A stretch of DNA of 7,569 nucleotides from an uncultured Acetatifactor sp. (GCA_947626405.1 CANQSE010000089.1:1-7569); one strand, 5' to 3'; counted from the stretch's first letter, positions 1 through 7,098 are shown. The notes: a model not told the origin generated them from the letters alone. Numbers and translations: made by a program.

Positions 1-21
1 CCCCTTTTCTATTGTAATATC

Positions 22-89
22 AGTATAACACAAATACACAAATTTGACTAGTTATTAAATTTATTATGTACTAGTCAGAGTATAACACA
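22..89 (-). promoter_or_regulatory. Putative promoter/operator of a leftward gene starting just outside the window
   Basis: Seen: on the minus strand an extended -10 (TGTTATACT, -10 hexamer at 22-27) is followed by a purine-rich Shine-Dalgarno-like AGAAAAGGGG at 1-10, so a start codon is expected within about ten bases beyond the left edge. Upstream lies a perfect 8-bp inverted repeat, TGACTAGT (45-52) and ACTAGTCA (70-77); its left arm falls where the -35 box would be (TAGTCA, 17-bp spacer, poor consensus). An 11-bp direct repeat, AGTATAACACA, occurs at 22-32 and 79-89, so the -10 sequence is present twice. Inference: a repressor-controlled promoter, with dimeric winged-helix (MarR-type) regulators a reasonable candidate because ACTAGT half-sites are themselves palindromic. 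The regulated gene is not visible. Confidence 0.4.
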
Positions 90-125
90 TCATGTTTGGA
101 AAATATAGCCCAACAATAAAAATGT

Positions 126-197
126 ATGCGGCAGGGTTACTGTCAGAAAATTGACGCCTACAATGAGAAGCACGATCTGCCCGCCGCAAACGGTTAA
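126..197 (+). pseudogene. Short 23-codon reading frame, possible gene remnant
   Basis: This frame begins at ATG 126 and ends at TAA 195-197. The product would be a 23-residue polar peptide that reads like an ordinary protein C-terminus (it contains CQKIDAYNEKHDLPAANG). There is no Shine-Dalgarno sequence in front of it and an in-frame stop lies at 117-119. It may be the degraded end of a lost gene, or chance. The downstream bases contain a short tandem duplication, CGGTTAAAAG followed by CGGTTAAAG (191-209). I do not recognise a family. Confidence 0.15.
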
Positions 198-220
198 AAG
201 CGGTTAAAGCCTCCGCGTCA

Positions 221-264
221 AAACAAAAATAGCGGGAAGCCCGATAAACTCAGGGTTTCCCACT
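221..264 (-). terminator. Rho-independent terminator of the tRNA-Phe/tRNA-Gly operon
   Basis: On the minus strand AGTGGGAA (257-264) pairs with TTCCCGCT (231-238), with one G-U pair. An inner CCC/GGG pairing extends the stem past a single mismatch. The stem is followed by ATTTTTGTTTTG (219-230 region), a good uridine tract. It begins about 11 bases after the 3' end of the tRNA-Gly gene and closes that transcript. Confidence 0.8.
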
Positions 265-275
265 AAAATAAAAAG

Positions 276-346
276 AGCAGGTGATGGGAATCGAACCCAC
301 GTATCCAGCTTGGAAGGCTGGTGTTCTACCATTGAACCACACCTGC
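276..346 (-). tRNA. tRNA-Gly (anticodon TCC)
   Basis: The 71-nt gene folds as a complete cloverleaf. The acceptor stem GCAGGTG (340-346) pairs with CACCTGC (277-283) and the discriminator is T (276). The D-loop carries the usual GTTCAATGGTAGAAC pattern. The anticodon arm is CCAGC-CTTCCAA-GCTGG, giving anticodon TCC, which reads GGA/GGG. The T arm contains GGTTCGATTCC. The CCA end is not encoded (CTT follows). It is the second gene of a two-tRNA transcript, 41 bases after tRNA-Phe and just before a terminator. Confidence 0.96.
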
Positions 347-367
347 ATACAAAACTTATTATATTTA

Positions 368-383
368 ACGGAAAATCTTCCGT
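368..383 (-). other. Intercistronic hairpin between tRNA-Phe and tRNA-Gly
   Basis: A perfect 6-bp inverted repeat, ACGGAA-AATC-TTCCGT on the plus strand, lies in the middle of the 41-base spacer between the two tRNAs. Three more A-T pairs follow outside one T-T mismatch. No uridine run follows it on the minus strand, so it is not an obvious terminator. Inference: a structural element or processing landmark in the precursor, or simply a stable spacer fold. Confidence 0.45.
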
Positions 384-387
384 AAAA

Positions 388-460
<73 letters not shown>

Positions 461-492
461 CTGCAGTATATACCCTGCGTCACAACAGTGAT

Positions 493-521
493 ATTTTACA
501 TTGAAAAGGGTAAAATGTCAA
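493..521 (-). promoter_or_regulatory. Sigma-A type promoter of the tRNA operon
   Basis: On the minus strand TTGACA (516-521) and TAAAAT (493-498) are separated by exactly 17 bp. Directly upstream of the -35 box (about 522-547) is a very AT-rich stretch including AAAATTTTTTAAAA, which resembles the UP elements of strong stable-RNA promoters. The promoter begins only 32 bases after the stop codon of the DUF3810 gene, and I see no intrinsic terminator between them, so read-through from that operon into the tRNAs is possible. Confidence 0.88.
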
Positions 522-553
522 GGGTTTTAAAAAATTTTATTTCACATCATTTC

Positions 554-1759
554 TCATCTGTAATATTCAAGCAACAGGCTTACGACTCTGCTATAACTGA
601 CACTCCCGTCAGAAATCCCGTTTACCTTTAAGTTTGTGTCAATAAAAATGTCCGCTGCTTTATCCACAAACTCGGTATCAAGCAGAGCGTGACTGTTTAT
701 CCTGTCCCACTCCTCCTGTGTTACAAATACGGAATCCTCCCATACCTTATCGGTAACGGAAACAGGCTGTACAGCCTCAGCGGCCATGGCAAATGTCTGT
801 GGGGCCGTCTGACAGGCCCTGTAGAGATCATTGTACAGATAGGTAAGTACGCTTAAATATCCCGCATACTGGAAAAAGACGTCATCCGAAGAAACGCACG
901 CCAGATAAGCGATAAAATTTGCCTCGTCTTCATATATAAATCCCCTGAGATGAGCAAGCTCGTGGCACATGGTCGAAGGTATATTTAAAATATACATCAC
1001 ATCATTGTAATTTGCTTCCATGGAGAAAGGGAAATAATAACCGCACATATATTGCTGGCACATAAAATCCGAAAAATAAAGCGCTTTTGGTCTTGGATAG
1101 TAACCGTCAAGCTGTCCGTAAGTCTTTCCCAGTTCTTTCATAGCCTGCCTGGCCTTATCGGCCATATCAAGCCTCTCCCCGTTTTTTCCTACGCTTCCGG
1201 AGTACACAACGCGCCCGTTTTCATCTCTGTCCATCCGTTCGGACAGATTAATGCTGTTTTGAGCGACCATGTTATAAACCCTGATAAGTTCTTCGAGCTG
1301 CTGCTTTGGCTCCTGGTCTGAAATATCGCTTTTACTCTCAAAATACCGCTGCGAGAAGGTGTGCGCGTGATACAGGATAAAACAGTTTAACGTCATAACA
1401 AGACACACAGCCAGAAGTGTCCACGCAAAAAAAGTATAATAGCGTCTGAAAAAATGAATCAGTCCTGAAACTGCATCCCTGTTTTTCACCTTGCGGATCA
1501 GCTCCGCCACAAGCCATGGCAGGAGAAAAAGCGCCGCACCGGCCAGCAGAAGCGCGCCTGCAATCAGCATCCACTCTCCCACCGAAAATGGGAACAGCCC
1601 CGTAAAACGACCGTACGTGTTTACCCAGACCGGAAAAATATATGAAATGTACCAATCGCAAAATGCCGCACTGTTCCAGGCAGCGATATTCAACGCTGCC
1701 ACCAGTGCGGCACCGGCTGCAAAAATAATTTTTCTTACAGATTTACTGCCACTGCGCAT
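554..1759 (-). CDS. DUF3810-family membrane protein with HExxH zinc-metallopeptidase motif
   Basis: This is a 401-residue protein. An in-frame upstream extension to 1885 exists, but it would lie inside the preceding gene; the ATG at 1759 overlaps that gene's end by only 17 bp and has a GGAAG sequence 12 bases upstream, so I chose it. Three hydrophobic segments are visible at about 9-28, 62-88 and 108-130, followed by a soluble domain that probably faces outside. The domain contains HELAH (266-270) and then EDEANF (277-282), the HExxH plus downstream acidic residue arrangement of zinc metallopeptidases, which matches the DUF3810 family. The family's substrate is unknown; peptidase activity is inferred from the motif. 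It is the second gene of an operon with the DUF3048 lipoprotein, and the overlap suggests translational coupling. Confidence 0.85.
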   Translation of the reverse strand: MRSGSKSVRKIIFAAGAALVAALNIAAWNSAAFCDWYISYIFPVWVNTYGRFTGLFPFSVGEWMLIAGALLLAGAALFLLPWLVAELIRKVKNRDAVSGLIHFFRRYYTFFAWTLLAVCLVMTLNCFILYHAHTFSQRYFESKSDISDQEPKQQLEELIRVYNMVAQNSINLSERMDRDENGRVVYSGSVGKNGERLDMADKARQAMKELGKTYGQLDGYYPRPKALYFSDFMCQQYMCGYYFPFSMEANYNDVMYILNIPSTMCHELAHLRGFIYEDEANFIAYLACVSSDDVFFQYAGYLSVLTYLYNDLYRACQTAPQTFAMAAEAVQPVSVTDKVWEDSVFVTQEEWDRINSHALLDTEFVDKAADIFIDTNLKVNGISDGSVSYSRVVSLLLEYYR

Positions 1760-2993
1760 ACTCAGAATATTCTTCCCAGACACAGCACATCCAGGTCTTT
1801 CCCTGATTAAGCACGATCTCATTTCCGTTCTTGTCGTAGAAAATATTCGGCTCGTTGTCTCCGGCATGGCTCCAGGTTCCCTCAATTACCTTGCCATTAG
1901 TAAATATATAGGCGGTGCCTGTCCCGTGAACCCTAAATGACAGATAATCATGTGCGTCCCTGACTTCACCGTGGCAGACCTTAAAAATAATATTTGTTAC
2001 CGCAAGCTGCTCGCCGGTGTCGGCGTCCGTATGCGGCTGGCCATACTGGAAGCGGTAATACAGATGATCGTCCGGATTGTATTTAAAGTTGACTGCACCG
2101 TAACTTGTGCTGTATCCGCCCTTGTTGGAGGATGTTCCGCCGGGATAGATCTCAGTCGCTTCAGGATAGTCATCATAGGTGGCAAGATATCCGTCATCCG
2201 TAAATGTAAATACCTGCTTGAAATGTTTGCTCTGCTCGTATGTAGTCGCATAGCCAAGCCGGTCAACCGCCTTTTCATATCCATCAATATTCAGACTGCT
2301 GGTAAACTCCTTGCTGTAGCCGGAATTTAATCCTCTGCCGTAGGCTTCGTCAGCTCCCACATCTATTCCCTCAAGCTTTACGCTGACATTGTCAACCTTG
2401 TCGGAATTGATAAGATCTGACACATACGGTACTGCCAGACCCCAGTTACAATAAATCGCGTCCGCCGCCATCGCCTCAAAAACATAATAATCACGGCTGC
2501 TTCGCACAGGTCCGATCATATCCAGATCGTCATAATCCTCGAAAAACGCCATGAGACGCGTAAAACGTCCCTCAACGGGCGCTTCATAGATAATGCTTGC
2601 CTTTGAGATGCCATGCTGCGGCACCGTACTGTAATTGCTTGTTCCGGGAACCTTTAAATAATTGTTTGGAATCATCACCGCCATGCTGCGCCTCTGCGCA
2701 ACCGAGGCATCCTTCCATTCTCCGGTAAGATAGCTCTGCATCTTTCCATCGACAACTTTCCTGTCGGTAATGGGATGTTTCTCGCCGTTTGTCATCTTTC
2801 CGTCTGCGCCAAGCGGTTCTTCCGTAGGCTGCGCACTTACCTGCGTCTGAGAATCAGCGTCAGTATCACCGGCCGCATCCGGTGTTTCCTCCGGTACAGG
2901 AGTAAGCTGAATCGGCGAATTTACAGGCTGTTCCCCACATCCCGCCAAAAGACCCATTGCAATTATTACCGCTGCCAAAATTTTCTTTTTCAT
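1743..2993 (-). CDS. YerB-like DUF3048 lipoprotein
   Basis: This is a 416-residue secreted lipoprotein. The N-terminus is a classical lipoprotein signal (MKKK, hydrophobic core, lipobox LAGC with Cys19), so it should be anchored to the outer face of the membrane. Residues 21-70 form a Pro/Thr/Asp/Glu-rich linker. The DUF3048 N-terminal domain spans roughly 103-245, with landmarks AVMIPNN (105-111), IIYEAPVEGRFTRLMAFF (134-151) and IGPVRSSRDYYV (160-171). The DUF3048 C-terminal domain spans about 295-402 and ends with a YDKNGNEIVLNQGKTW segment (386-401). The family is represented by Bacillus subtilis YerB; its biochemical role is not established. The start is supported by AAGGA (2999-3003) five bases before the ATG. 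It is the first gene of the operon, transcribed from 3047-3076, and its stop overlaps the next gene. Confidence 0.92.
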   Translation of the reverse strand: MKKKILAAVIIAMGLLAGCGEQPVNSPIQLTPVPEETPDAAGDTDADSQTQVSAQPTEEPLGADGKMTNGEKHPITDRKVVDGKMQSYLTGEWKDASVAQRRSMAVMIPNNYLKVPGTSNYSTVPQHGISKASIIYEAPVEGRFTRLMAFFEDYDDLDMIGPVRSSRDYYVFEAMAADAIYCNWGLAVPYVSDLINSDKVDNVSVKLEGIDVGADEAYGRGLNSGYSKEFTSSLNIDGYEKAVDRLGYATTYEQSKHFKQVFTFTDDGYLATYDDYPEATEIYPGGTSSNKGGYSTSYGAVNFKYNPDDHLYYRFQYGQPHTDADTGEQLAVTNIIFKVCHGEVRDAHDYLSFRVHGTGTAYIFTNGKVIEGTWSHAGDNEPNIFYDKNGNEIVLNQGKTWMCCVWEEYSEYAQWQ

Positions 2994-3046
2994 AGGAATC
3001 CTTTCTGTTGCTTTCTGTTGGTTTTGTTTTCCTTAAACCTTCCCTT

Positions 3047-3076
3047 ATCATATCTCTTTTTATATATGTTTGTCCA
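3047..3076 (-). promoter_or_regulatory. Promoter of the DUF3048/DUF3810 operon
   Basis: On the minus strand TGGACA (3071-3076) and TATGAT (3047-3052) are separated by 18 bp, about 54 bases before the lipoprotein start codon. The leader contains two near-identical CAACAGAAAG segments (about 3001-3020) just ahead of the Shine-Dalgarno site. A second TATAAT (3102-3107) lacks a convincing -35 box. Confidence 0.6.
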
Positions 3077-3143
3077 TTTTTTATTTAAAAATTAAGAAAA
3101 AATTATACAATTTTGGGTTTTATTCTTTTCTGAGCCGCACATC

Positions 3144-3172
3144 TTTTAATTTTACGTATACTGTGATAAAAT
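3144..3172 (+). promoter_or_regulatory. Extended -10 promoter of the small rightward gene
   Basis: TGATAAAAT (3164-3172) is an extended -10 (TG, one base, TAAAAT). The -35 position at 17-bp spacing is TTTTAA (3144-3149), a weak match that an extended -10 can tolerate. Transcription would begin near 3179, leaving a 40-base leader before the start at 3220. It is divergent from the lipoprotein promoter. Confidence 0.45.
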
Positions 3173-3219
3173 GGAACCACAGGCAGGAATTTCAAACTAT
3201 CGAAAGGCGGATTAAAAAA

Positions 3220-3459
3220 ATGAAACTGAAAGAAGGAGTAAATGTCAATTCCTTTCTGGAGACGGCGCGGAAATGTGCCGGAGAAATTTTTCTCCACACA
3301 AAAGAGGGTGATATCCTAAACCTCAAGTCCCTTTTGTCGCAGTATGTACTCCTCTCCCTCATGGGCAGCTCAAACATTTTGCAAAACGCTCAGATTGTAT
3401 GTATGCAGGAAGAAGATTACAAGATGCTTTCAGATTACCTGGAGGCTGTGGATTCATAG
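3220..3459 (+). CDS. Small conserved-looking protein of unknown function (79 aa)
   Basis: The open frame extends upstream to 3070, but the ATG at 3220 is preferred because AAAGGCGG (3203-3210) precedes it by nine bases and the upstream codons are AT-rich and biased unlike coding sequence. The product is a 79-residue soluble protein with no signal peptide or membrane segment. It has two Cys residues (19 and 61), an acidic C-terminal region (EEDYKMLSDYLEAVDS), and a central stretch LNLKSLLSQYVLLSLM (33-48) that could form an amphipathic helix. I do not recognise a named family, although short single-gene proteins of this style are common in Lachnospiraceae. It is monocistronic, with its own promoter and a strong terminator 12 bases after the stop. 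Confidence 0.72.
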   Translation: MKLKEGVNVNSFLETARKCAGEIFLHTKEGDILNLKSLLSQYVLLSLMGSSNILQNAQIVCMQEEDYKMLSDYLEAVDS

Positions 3460-3470
3460 TAAAATTTATG

Positions 3471-3498
3471 AAAAAGGACTGCTGCCGCAGTCCTTTTT
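3471..3498. terminator. Bidirectional terminator between convergent genes
   Basis: A perfect 12-bp stem, AAAAAGGACTGC (3471-3482) and GCAGTCCTTTTT (3487-3498), encloses a four-base loop TGCC. Both strands end the stem in a T run, so it serves the small gene on the plus strand and the chemoreceptor on the minus strand. The chemoreceptor transcript would carry about 140 bases of repeat-containing 3' untranslated sequence before reaching it. Confidence 0.9.
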
Positions 3499-3509
3499 CT
3501 GTATCATAC

Positions 3510-3652
3510 TTTCCTGCCGTACTTTCACGTTATACCTTCTGTCGTAATTTTACTGCCGTAATTCCTTTCCTGCCGTACCTTTCCGTCATACCTTCTGTCG
3601 TAATTTTACTGCCGTAATTCCTTTCCTGCCGTACTTTTGCGTCATACCTTCT
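3510..3652. repeat. 56-bp tandem repeat, 2.55 copies, overlapping the chemoreceptor stop codon
   Basis: Unit 1 is 3510-3565, unit 2 is 3566-3621 and a partial unit 3 is 3622-3652. Units 1 and 2 differ at only a few positions (about 3524-3532 against 3580-3588). Within each unit the motif TGYCGTA recurs three times, giving seven copies in total, so the array is nested. Unit 3 contains the last codons and TGA stop (3642-3644) of the chemoreceptor gene, so the array appears to have grown from the gene's 3' end. Such arrays commonly vary in copy number between strains. Confidence 0.9.
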
Positions 3653-5369
3653 TAAAACGATTTACCTGCTCGTTGAGCTTCTGGGATATCTGCTGATTTC
3701 TCTCCGTCTCTTTCTGGATCTCCTGCATCGCTTCCACCAGACTCACAGCGCTGTCGGCCACATTCGTAATTCCCTTTGCGTTTTCCTCAACCGCTGTGGA
3801 AATATCGTTGATACCGGAGTTCATGGCATCCATTGTCATGCTGATATCGGATGTATTTGCCGCAACGCCGCTTAAAATCACATCGACGCTGTCAGCATCC
3901 TGCGTGTACTGCTCCACTACCTCAACGAAACCGTCATAATCCTTCATAACCTCGCGATCCACAAACTGCAGCATTTCCTCGGCGTTCTTCGCAAGTTTTT
4001 CAACTGCGTCAGTCACCATTGCGCTGATGACCTGGATATTGTTTGCCGCCTGTGCGCTGCTGTCCGCAAGTCCTCTGATCTCTCCTGCCACAACTGCGAA
4101 GCCTCTGCCGGCTTCTCCGGCTCTTGCAGCCTCAATTGACGCATTAAGCGACAACAGGTTCGTCTGACTGGTAATGTTTAAGATTTCCTGTGTCATCTCG
4201 TTGATCTTCTGAACGCTGCGGCTTTCCTCCAAAGCCTCCTGCAGAGTGCTTCTTATCTGAACGATGGTTTTTCCCGTCTTCTCCTTGCTCTGCACGGTGT
4301 TGCTGTGCATCTGCGACGCGCGTTCCTTTATATCCTGCACAAGGTTTACGCCGTTATGTACGCTTTCATCCATTGCCTGAATCTCATTGAGGACATTTGT
4401 GCTTCCGGTTGAAAGCTGTCCGAGAGTGGCGGAAATTTCCTCCATGCTGGCTGCCATCTGCTCTGTGGCGGCGGAAACGTTTCCGGCGCTCTCATTGGAG
4501 TCAATGATCTGATGAGTTATGACCTCGGCAGACTGCTCCATATTTTGGGACTCCGTTTTCAGATCACGCATTATTGACTGAAGCTGCGCCATAAAGTTGT
4601 TGATACCGCCCGCCATCTGGCCGATTTCGTCCTTCGTCTTTGCGGGAACACGCTCCGTCAAATCGCCGTTGCTGGCCTCTACCTCACTGATAATTCTGCG
4701 CAGTGCGCGTCCGGACTCTTTTGCGGGTTTTACAACTGTGGACGCCACAATAAAAATCGTCACAGCCGCCATGATAACATAGAGGGCAAGCGCTGCACAG
4801 TTAAAAATTCTTGTTCCCATAATCTGCACGGAGCTGCGCTCCACGGCCGACTGCACCTGCTTGTCTACGTTATCCTTATACAGCACCTGCGCTTCCTCCA
4901 CAGGCGAGACGACGGTGTTCATGTACACTACCATTTCCCTGACTGTCTGGAAGTCTTCAGCTTTGATTGTGTCATAGATCTGCGTCGCATAATCCAAAAA
5001 TGTCTGCACCTTTTCATTGTACGCATTATATGCTTCGATCAGCTCAGCGTTGTCCATATCATCGCATATCTGCCCCAGTCGCTCCATGCTTTCCCGCGCT
5101 TGGGTGATAACGTCGCCAAACTGCACCAGTCTGTCGCTTGCGCCCTGATTTACATGCTGGTAATAGCAGACATTTGCATAGAGCTGCACCTTGTTTATTA
5201 AGACAGATGCGTTTTCTTCCTCTGCTTTCATTTCCGTGCAGACATTTCCCAGATCCGCGTTGTATGTACCGATGGTACCGAGTCCGGATATATTCAGAAA
5301 CACGAGTACCACAAACAGAACACCAAGCACGCCAAGCGCTATGTAGACCTTAGACCCGATACTTTTCAT
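3642..5369 (-). CDS. Methyl-accepting chemotaxis protein (membrane chemoreceptor)
   Basis: This is a 575-residue transmembrane chemoreceptor. It senses an unknown external ligand and controls CheA kinase through CheW. TM1 is at about 8-28. The extracytoplasmic domain, about 29-187, is mostly helical and of the four-helix-bundle type. TM2 is at about 187-211, followed by a HAMP linker (about 211-265). The long cytoplasmic coiled coil carries the hairpin tip at 399-430 ([18 protein letters not shown], then [10 protein letters not shown]), the highly conserved kinase-contact region. No CheR-tethering pentapeptide is seen; the protein ends in NRFKKV. A GTG at 5375 would add two residues, but the ATG at 5369 sits five bases after GGAG and is preferred. 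It appears monocistronic; no che or fla genes are nearby, so it is an orphan receptor. Its 3' end is part of a tandem repeat. Confidence 0.95.
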   Translation of the reverse strand: MKSIGSKVYIALGVLGVLFVVLVFLNISGLGTIGTYNADLGNVCTEMKAEEENASVLINKVQLYANVCYYQHVNQGASDRLVQFGDVITQARESMERLGQICDDMDNAELIEAYNAYNEKVQTFLDYATQIYDTIKAEDFQTVREMVVYMNTVVSPVEEAQVLYKDNVDKQVQSAVERSSVQIMGTRIFNCAALALYVIMAAVTIFIVASTVVKPAKESGRALRRIISEVEASNGDLTERVPAKTKDEIGQMAGGINNFMAQLQSIMRDLKTESQNMEQSAEVITHQIIDSNESAGNVSAATEQMAASMEEISATLGQLSTGSTNVLNEIQAMDESVHNGVNLVQDIKERASQMHSNTVQSKEKTGKTIVQIRSTLQEALEESRSVQKINEMTQEILNITSQTNLLSLNASIEAARAGEAGRGFAVVAGEIRGLADSSAQAANNIQVISAMVTDAVEKLAKNAEEMLQFVDREVMKDYDGFVEVVEQYTQDADSVDVILSGVAANTSDISMTMDAMNSGINDISTAVEENAKGITNVADSAVSLVEAMQEIQKETERNQQISQKLNEQVNRFKKV

Positions 5370-5374
5370 ACTCA

Positions 5375-5385
5375 CTCCGTCCTTT
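5375..5385 (-). promoter_or_regulatory. Ribosome binding site deciding the chemoreceptor start
   Basis: On the minus strand the sequence AAAGGACGGAG offers two possible Shine-Dalgarno cores. GGAG (5375-5378) is five bases from ATG 5369, whereas AAAGGA (5380-5385) is four bases from GTG 5375. The GTG would consume part of GGAG, so the ATG is the more likely start. Confidence 0.6.
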
Positions 5386-5413
5386 CTTTAACAAACAAAA
5401 TGTTGGTACTCAC

Positions 5414-5448
5414 ATTATACATCACTTATGAAAAATATTCCATCACTT
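5414..5448 (-). promoter_or_regulatory. Chemoreceptor promoter with AAGTGATG direct repeats
   Basis: On the minus strand a perfect TATAAT (5414-5419) has a weak -35, TGGAAT (5437-5442), at 17-bp spacing. The octamer AAGTGATG occurs twice, at 5441-5448 and 5420-5427, 21 bp apart (two helical turns). One copy overlaps the -35 edge and the other abuts the -10. Inference: a binding site for an activator or repressor. No sigma-28-type motility promoter (TAAA, spacer, CCGATA-like) is visible. Confidence 0.55.
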
Positions 5449-5460
5449 CCTGAAAATAAT

Positions 5461-7062
5461 TCAGCCTTTTCTAAAGCAGAAAAGGTTCCAGGAAAGCGGC
5501 TTCAGCCCTGCGGTAAGGATTCCTCCGCTCATTGATGATGACTCATTCTGTCTCGGACGCACCGCATCGGGATTCTCATAACTGTTGCGGGCGTCGTCAT
5601 CCTCGCTGAAAAGCTCCAGGTGCCCGTCGAAATTGTATCCTCCAAACGCTGATACGTCGATCTCCAGAGGGTACTCCTCGTCAGGATTCTTGTTGAGCAC
5701 AAACAGATTGAGCTCTCCGCTTTCCTCGTCCCATGCACACGCGGAATCCACCCAGTTTACGCCCTCCTTATCGGGGTACTCGGAGGTATCGTTGATGGCA
5801 TAACCCGGGATGTCAAAGGTATCGCCTTCCACCGCTGTCCTCAGTGAAACTCCCTTCGCGTACTGCATAAGCTGCGTAAATACATAGTAGGACGCCGACT
5901 TCCACACGTGGTCATGATCGGATGCGCAAAGCGCGCCAAGCCCTCCCGTCATACAGCCGATCTTAACCCTGTCTGCATGATGCAGAAATGCAAGCTGAGT
6001 GGAGCCCAGAGTCAGCGCATGTATCATGTCCCCTCCGGGGAATACGCGGTGATCCATGCGATCGGGATCGTGAAGAATGTACTTGCGTTCAGGATCAAAA
6101 CGATAGTGCGCCGCCGCCATGTTGTGAGGTCCATAGCCAGGATGAAGCTTGTCATTCGGCTTCTCCATCGTGCCGTACTCGTCGAAAGAAATCATAATCT
6201 TTTTGGGAGAGCGCATCTTGGCCTGTACAAAATCGCACATCGCAATCTCAGTGTTTATAAAGTCCTCATAGAACACAGAGCCGCCCAGCAGCGCCTTATA
6301 GTCTCCCGGAGGCGCGATGTGATAATGGTGGAGGGAGATATAGTCCACCGTCTCATAGCACTGTGACAGGACCTCCTCCTCCCAGCTTGGATAGTGCTCC
6401 ATGAAGGGCGCAGAGGAAGCGCACACCACAGTCTCGATTGATTCGTCAACCCACTTCATGGCCTTTGACACCTCGTTGCACGTAACGCCGTATCCTCTCG
6501 GATCCTTGTCCCAGGAGCCGAGCTGCCAGGGGCCGTCCATCTCGTTTCCCAAAAACCATGTTTTAACGCCGTAGGGCTTTTCATGTCCATAGCGGCGGCG
6601 CAGATCCGACCACCAGCTCCCGCCGGGATGGTTCGTATACTCCACAATGTCAATGGCATCCTGTATGCCGCCTGTGCCGAGGTTTACTGTATACATGGCC
6701 TCGGCGCCGATTTTTTCCGCCCACTGCAGATATTCGTCATGTCCCACATCGTTTGTGATATACTGGTGCCATGCCATATCCAGATGAGTTTTCCGGTTTT
6801 CTCTGGGACCTATGGAATCCTTCCAGTTCCAGCAGGAGACAAAATTACCTCCGGGCAGACGCACCGCGGTCATTTTTGAATCTCTGAGTCCCTGAATGAA
6901 ATCCTTTCTGAATCCCTGCTCGTCCGCCGTGGGATGCTTGGGATTATACATCGCACCGTTTACCATGCTTCCGATTGGTTCCAAAAAAGTGCTGAAAAGT
7001 CTTGGGGAAATCTCGCCGATGGGAAAAAGCGGATGTACGGTAATCCTTGTTTTCTGCGACAT
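5461..7062 (-). CDS. GH51 alpha-L-arabinofuranosidase, cytoplasmic
   Basis: This 533-residue enzyme is predicted to release terminal alpha-L-arabinofuranosyl units from arabinan- or arabinoxylan-derived oligosaccharides with retention of configuration. There is no signal peptide, so it should act in the cytoplasm on imported oligosaccharides. The (beta/alpha)8 catalytic domain covers about the first 390 residues and a beta-sandwich domain the rest. Visible GH51 landmarks are RLPGGNF (68-74), KTWFLGNEMDGPWQ (167-180) with acid/base Glu174, ISLHHY (242-247), and SFDEYG (292-297) with nucleophile Glu295. These positions match well-studied family members to within a residue or so. After the nucleophile most relatives read DEWNVW, whereas this protein reads DEYGTM, suggesting a divergent subgroup. 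The start is supported by AGGAGGG seven bases before the ATG. It has its own promoter, with no sugar transporter or regulator adjacent in the window. Confidence 0.94.
   Translation of the reverse strand: MSQKTRITVHPLFPIGEISPRLFSTFLEPIGSMVNGAMYNPKHPTADEQGFRKDFIQGLRDSKMTAVRLPGGNFVSCWNWKDSIGPRENRKTHLDMAWHQYITNDVGHDEYLQWAEKIGAEAMYTVNLGTGGIQDAIDIVEYTNHPGGSWWSDLRRRYGHEKPYGVKTWFLGNEMDGPWQLGSWDKDPRGYGVTCNEVSKAMKWVDESIETVVCASSAPFMEHYPSWEEEVLSQCYETVDYISLHHYHIAPPGDYKALLGGSVFYEDFINTEIAMCDFVQAKMRSPKKIMISFDEYGTMEKPNDKLHPGYGPHNMAAAHYRFDPERKYILHDPDRMDHRVFPGGDMIHALTLGSTQLAFLHHADRVKIGCMTGGLGALCASDHDHVWKSASYYVFTQLMQYAKGVSLRTAVEGDTFDIPGYAINDTSEYPDKEGVNWVDSACAWDEESGELNLFVLNKNPDEEYPLEIDVSAFGGYNFDGHLELFSEDDDARNSYENPDAVRPRQNESSSMSGGILTAGLKPLSWNLFCFRKG
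5465..5485 (-). terminator. Weak hairpin at the 3' end of the GH51 gene
   Basis: On the minus strand CCTTTTCT (5478-5485) pairs perfectly with AGAAAAGG (5465-5472) around a five-base loop, and the stem includes the final codons of the GH51 gene. A second small stem, CTGAA/TTCAG (5450-5464), follows. There is only a short T-rich run (ATTATTTTC), so termination would be inefficient and some read-through into the chemoreceptor gene is possible. Confidence 0.35.
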
Positions 7063-7098
7063 ATACGTGCCCTCCTGTCTCTGTTTTCTTTTATTAAA

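Noticed and set aside
1760..1885. A 42-residue N-terminal extension of the DUF3810 protein
   Set aside because: It lies wholly inside the lipoprotein gene in another frame and has no membrane or signal character; the ATG at 1759 directly precedes the first hydrophobic helix.
3070..3219. A longer start for the small rightward gene
   Set aside because: The added residues are rich in Lys/Phe/Asn from AT-rich promoter DNA, overlap the promoters, and lack a Shine-Dalgarno site; a good one precedes 3220.
3510..3652. A CRISPR array
   Set aside because: The units are directly tandem with no unique spacers, and no cas-like genes are present.
5908..6366. A 152-codon plus-strand frame opposite the GH51 gene
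   Set aside because: It is antisense to a clearly coding GH51 frame with catalytic motifs and has no family resemblance of its own.
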